A stretch of DNA of 7,990 nucleotides, from the NCBI GenBank assembly GCA_017455945.1, contig JAFTLM010000348.1:1-7990 (forward strand), read 5' to 3'. How positions within the stretch are numbered: position 1 is the stretch's first letter; every line of letters starts with the position of its first letter. Source of the stretch: Clostridia bacterium. GTDB lineage: Bacteria > Bacillota > Clostridia > Oscillospirales > CAG-272. Positions 1 to 6,200 of the stretch are shown here, piece by piece. The notes under the pieces were generated by a model, which saw only the letters and a program-made list of their open reading frames with translations, had not been told where the DNA came from and did not search any database. The position numbers and the translations under genes were made by a program.

Positions 1-1
1 T

Positions 2-241
2 ATGGACGGAGAGGGCGACGCTCTTACATACAAACTTAACAATACCTTTACTGTTAAGTTTGACGTAGTCAAGGGTACAGACGGCAAGGCTACCGTTGAC
101 GTATATATCGACGGCACAAAGCTTTCTCAGACAAAGTACACTATGGGTGGTACCAATCAGTGGAGCTACGGTATCCGCTTCTTTGACGCAGCCTGCGACG
201 TAGACCTCGATAATATAAAGGTAGTTATCGACGAGGAAAAC
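2..241 (+). other. Domain D0: C-terminal half of a long-class LamG-like domain
   Basis: Residues 1-80. Only the second half of the domain is present. It contains the core turn VYIDG (34-38), the long-class signature IRFFD (58-62) and the exit strand DNIKVV. It lines up best with the end of D9, which has the same IRFFD. Cys65 is one of only six cysteines found outside the His/Cys modules. Starting mid-domain is the main reason for treating base 2 as internal to the gene. Confidence 0.6.
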
Positions 242-3200
242 GAGGGCGATATCCACACAGGTGCCTGGAAAGACGTTTCCCTTGTTTATTCCAAGGTTGA
301 GGGTAACGTAAACGGTCTTGTTGCTGCCGAAAAGTGCAACCGTTGCGGCGAGATTATTTCCAAGACCTACCCCAACGTGGTTTACGACGGTGTTGATTCC
401 GTAGGTATCAAGCTTGGCGGTACAAACGCCGACTCTATTCCTGCCACGGATACTACCGAGGAGGTAATTTGCAGAACCTACCACGAAGATATTTCGGGTG
501 CTTGGAATACTATAAAGACTGCTCCTTATACAATCAATTTCTCGCTTGTTGACGTTACCGAAATAGCTAGCAACAGCAGTATTCCGGATAATGGCGTTTC
601 GCTTATAACTTGGAGAAATAACGGAACAGGCTTTGAACAGCCTCTCAGACTCTTTGACAACGGCGAGCTTCGTATGAAAAACCATGTAGGCTCCTTTACA
701 GCTTCTTCCAGCTCGTTCCGTTTCACGGGTACGGAAGCCGACCCCGGTAACTATGAATTCCATATCGTAGTTGACCCGACTTACGGACAGTACGATGTTT
801 ACATTGACGACCTTGACGATGCGGAGCCTATGTTCTACTTCGGAACCGAGTTCCATAGTGCTCTGTCGGCTGCCATCGGATCCGCTCCCAAGATAAGAAT
901 TGGTGACGGTACTTGTGCTACGCTTCGTATCAAGAACTTCAGCATCACTCACAACGTTGAGGCTGCTGATCATAACCATACAGCGGCGTTTGCCGATGCC
1001 GATGATAAGGCAGTTATCGTAGGCTACGATACGCTTAATCCCGCACTTAACTGTTACTGCGGCGAGGCTATTCCCCAGGGGAACGTAACAGAGGTTCTTG
1101 TAAAGACCAACAACGTTTACTATGGAATATCTTCCATTAATAATATACCCACCGAGGGCGAGTTCTGGATCGCTACCGATGTCAACATCAGAAGCGAGGA
1201 GGTTCTCAAAAACCTTGTAGATTACGCAGACAGCGTTGCTTTCAGTCTCGGTACAGTTCCCGTATACCTTCCCGATGACGCTATCGCACCCGTTACTTAT
1301 CAGTATGCGATGAAGGTGTCTTACGTTGAAGCGGGCTATGCCGATATCGAGATTTATATTGACGGTAAGCTTGTTCAGACCTATGAACACAAAGATATGG
1401 GCGACTATGCAGGCGAGCTTAACCTTGGTAACACCAACTCTACCGACTTGAGATTTAACTACACCAAGATAGTTAAGCTTGGCGAGGGCGAGGCTGTAGA
1501 GATCACCTACAACGATGCTACAGACAAGACCCTTCCTCCTTGCTTCCATGCAGAAAAAGCAGGAACGATAGAGTTTACCACAATTCCCGGTAAGACTTAT
1601 GAAAGCGGAAATGTTAAGGCTGTAAAGAAGCTTGTAAAGACTTACATCTGCGCTAATTGCGGCGAAAAGGTAGCAGTAGAGCAGGGCGACGTTCTCGGAC
1701 TTAACCCCGACGTCGACTCGACTTTTATTCTTAACGAAAACGCAAGCACAGACGGACATCTTACAGCAGGCAACCGCGGACTTAACCCCGTTCTTGCCGA
1801 CATAAGCTCCGATGCAGGTGCTTACTGGCTCTACTTCGATTTACACACCGAATTTACCGCTCAGCAGATAGCTAACGTTAATGCCAGACCGAACGGTTCG
1901 TCCCTTCTCGCAATTCGCGTGCCTATGATTGACATTTCAGCTAAGCAGAGCGGCGACCCGAGATATGCGAACATTGATGATAAGAATTTCTGGGGCGGCG
2001 GTGCATCGGATACTTTCGCTTACGTTCACCTTTTGAGAGCATTCCCCGACGAACGCACGGACGGTATCGGTGCAAGATTCTACTGGGGTGGCACAACGAA
2101 CCAGATTTTCTTTGAAAACGGTAAGACCTACAGCATAGCTTACAGAATCGAGACTACCGATAAAGCTGTAAACTATCAGGTATACGTTGACAACGAACTT
2201 GTATTTGAGAGAAGCGATACAGGAACGGCTGCTATTATGGCTCTTCAGAGTGACAGAGGCGACCTTGAGCTTCTTGCTACAAAGAAAACCAGCAGATATC
2301 CCTACTTCAGATTTATCGAGCAGGGAACAAACTGGGGTAACTTCTCGTTCTCTAACGTTTCTCTTGTAAGAGAGGACGACGGACACACCCACACCGATGA
2401 GTGGGCTCAAAGCAAGGGCGTATCTGTTACCAGAGACGAACTTGGTTACTACGATGAGTGCTACTGCGGAGAAAAGATTCTCGGTGCACAGATAGATTCC
2501 ATTATTTACGACAATATTCAGCACATACACGGTGGCTCTGCTGAATTCGATCGTCCCGACGGCGAGTTCTGGATTGCGGCTGACTACGGCGTAAGTGCAG
2601 ATGCTGAAGAGCCCCAAGCTTCGATTTCTATTGATGGCGTAACCATAGTTTCGATCACAGGCAAAGAGCTTTGGGGTCAAGAAAAGTTAATGGACGTTAA
2701 CGTTCCCGATGCGTACAGCATCGCTGTCAGATTTATTGACGATACGTCTTACGAGCTTTACATTAACGGTCATTTGGCAGCCTCCTACACCGGAGTTCCG
2801 AATATTGCCGGAGACACAATTTATATTAATGCAAGAGATTCTAAGCTCACCAACATCAAGATTGTTACTCTCGGTGAGACAGATGAACCTCTCGTTCCCA
2901 AGTACAGTGTTGATGAGACTGTAAGACCCTGCTACCACTCAAAAGATCTTATCAATACCTTAGGACGCAACTACGACGGAACTCTCTCCCTCATCTGCTC
3001 CGCATGCGGTGAGAAGATTGAGAACAGCTTCAAGGATGACGCCGTGCTTGAGTCCGGCGACGGCAAGGTAAAGGAAGTCTTCAGTGAGGGCGCATCTTAC
3101 ACAATGGCAGCCGGCAATTCGGCATTCCGCTATATGAATCTTCCCGCTGATTTCATCGGTGAAGATGCCGCTCCTTATCAGATAGACTTTACCCTTACTC

Positions 3201-6200
3201 TTGATACGATGATCGATCCCGCTAATCTTGCGAACGTTTCCACCTCCGGAGATTACAATACAGGTAGAAACATCTTTAACAGTGACTTGGTATACAACGC
3301 ACTTGTGAGACAGTTCCCCGCATATGACGAGAACGGTGATTTCTATACCGATCGTATCGAGATCAGAAGCGGAAGCTCTGCTAATAGCCTGTATCTTACA
3401 ACAATGATGCTTGGTGATACAGTACAGTTTTCTATCCGTTTCAATCCTGCTACAAACGAGGCTCATATCTATATTAACGGTGAGTACGTTCTTACCAGAG
3501 TTGACGGATATAAGAACGATAAGACAAAATTCCGTTTCAGCGACGGTGTAGGTAACACCTTTACAATTTCAGACGTAAGACTTATTAAGGATATTACCGC
3601 AACCGACGAGCATACTCACACAGACAGATATCTTAACGCTGACGAGATGGCGGCTTCCACAGTTGAGTTTAAGGACAACAAGGTTGTTTACAGCTTCGAC
3701 TGCTACTGCGGCGAAACCGTAAGCTACGGTATCGGTGAGGTTATTCTTGACAAGATAGCTCCCGAGTACGGACTCAAGGGAACAAAGACTGTTATAGAGT
3801 CTGCTCTTCTTGACGAAGAGGGCTACGCTCTTGTAGGCAGCTTTGCTGTAAGAGCACTTCCCGAAGCAATGTCTTCTGTAATCAGACTTGGCGATTACGA
3901 TGTTATCGGCGTTGACGCTGACGGTAAGCTTTACGCTTTCGGAAACGCAACCGATATTCCCGTTGAGGCAGACAAGGCATATCACAGCTATGCACTTGTA
4001 AGATTTGCAAGCGGTGAATACAACCTCTACGTTGACGGTGCTTATGTCGGCACTCTTGAAGACGGCGACGGCACATACAGTGTATCTGTAGGTGCAGATG
4101 AGGGCGAATACCACTTTGAGGCTATGGCTATAGTTGCACTTGCCGCAGACGGCGACCTTGCTTACGCGGTTGACACAACGTCTCACAGCCACACCTTCGA
4201 TCCTCTCACAGCCGAGCTTGTATTCAGCGATAACAACACGGCTATCACTATCGAGTACGTATGTACTTCCTGTGACAGAGAGGCTGTTGACGGTATCACA
4301 AAGAACCTCTACGACGATGAGGCTACACTTGAGATAGAGTCTATTCCTCCCGTCATTGACAGCGTTGAGGCTCTTCGGTATGAATATCCTATCAATGAAA
4401 TAAGAAAAGACGGCGGCGAGGGCAGCTTCTGGTTCTCGTTTGACGTTGCTCTTAAGGAAGCAGGCAAGAAGAACGTACAGAACGTGCTTCAGGTAGGTGA
4501 TGTTTCCTGCGTTACCGTTGACGTCGACGGAACACTTAAGCTTGCCGACCACAGCACTGTAGGAAAGCTTACAAGTGACTTTACAAACATTACCGTTTTT
4601 GTTGACATAAACGGTGACATCACCGTTGCATATGTATATGTTGATGGAAAATACTGCGCTGCTTTCGAGACCGAATTTGACGGATACATTTACGTGGGTA
4701 ACGATGATTCGATTATCGACTTCAAGGCTATAAAGCTTATGGAGATCGGTAACGGCGGAACACTTCACATAGGTGATTACGTATGTCCCGACGGCTACCA
4801 TACAATAGACTACGAAAAGGCTACGGTAAACTATCTTGACGTAAACAAGTTCGAGTACGTTTACAGATGTACAATGTGCGGAAAGACAATCGTTGAAAAG
4901 GCTGTACACAGCTTCTACGATGAAACAATTCCTCACATCTATGAGGGCTACGGTCAGGTACCGTTTGCTAACAATGACACCATTACCGAGAATCCCACCC
5001 AGTATTGGATGATTGCAGACGTTAACGTTCGCGATTATTCCATCGGCAGATTTGACGGCTATAAGAACCTTATCGGTGAGTCTGGAGAGTCTGTTGTGCT
5101 TGTTAACGATATGGGCAACCTTATCCTTGGTGACGGCACAAAGCTTGACGTTACACTTTCGGGCAAGTATACGTACAACATCGCTGTTATGTGTGAAAAC
5201 ATATACGACTATGAGACTGATACGAGCGAGCTCTCATATCACGTATACGTAAACGGCAAGTACGCAGGCAAGACTACAGGCGAACTCAAATACGAGTATG
5301 AACACGACTATTCACTTGGCTACGAGTACTTCGGAGACCAGGCTCTTAAGAACATCAGATTCTACAACATCAAGTCTGTATCGCTTCTGCCCGAGGGCGA
5401 GGAAGTTAAGTTTGACTACAAGGCTGACCTCAACTACATTCCTTGCTACCACTCTCACGACGCTATATTCGGCGAGCCTGCAAAGACAATAATCGGCGAA
5501 TATCCTATGACTATCTACTTCTGCGAGAAGTGCGGTGAAAGAGTAACCGAGCTTCAGAACGCGGACAGATACGACAGAAATCTCAATGCGAACACAGCTA
5601 CAGACTTCGTTCTTGACGCTAACAACTCCTTCTATGCACAGGCAACCGGTAACTACAACCGCGTGCTTAATGGTGACGCTTCCACAATGGGCAAGAACGC
5701 AGGCAACTACTGGATTATGTTCGATATTACTCCCGAGCTTATAAACGCTAATAATATTGGCGCTTCCAACAACAACTCCGGCAAGGGTCGTAACCTTGTG
5801 AACTTCGGTACTCAGTACAACAGCCCGCTTCGTCTCTTTGCTATTGAGGACGGTAACAACGGATACGTTGCCGACAAGGTTTACGTAAGAAGCGGTAACG
5901 AAGCTTCCTATCCTGTTATTGCTACTCTTGAGGTTGGCAAGACCACAAGCTTCTGGCTTTTTGCAAATCCCAAGTCTCAGACTGTTGACATTTACGTTGA
6001 CGGTGAGTTTGTAACCTCCAGAAGCAGTGCGCTTGTTAATACACAGTACACTATCCGTTTCTTCGACGGTGCTTGGGGTAAATATCAGTTTGATAACTTC
6101 AAGTTTATAGGTGCTGCTACTCACGAGCACACAGCAAGATACTCCGAACAGCTTGGCGGTGAGGATATCCTCGTTTACGGTGAGACAACACTTGCACACC

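Noticed and set aside
2..4. ATG at base 2 as the gene's start codon
   Set aside because: The protein is already in the second half of a sandwich domain here, with no signal peptide. Upstream sequence is missing, so this is most likely an internal Met.
971..979. His-Asn-His at residues 324-326 as an HNH nuclease motif
   Set aside because: The other modules have His-Thr-His, His-Ser-His, His-Glu-His or His-Ile-His at the same place. It is the metal half-site, and no nuclease fold surrounds it.
5013..5252. Short + strand open frames in other registers (for example 2187-2369, 4134-4337, 5013-5252, 6804-7157)
   Set aside because: They lie wholly inside the large frame, have Thr/Ser/Leu/Arg-rich shifted-codon composition, and show no family motifs.
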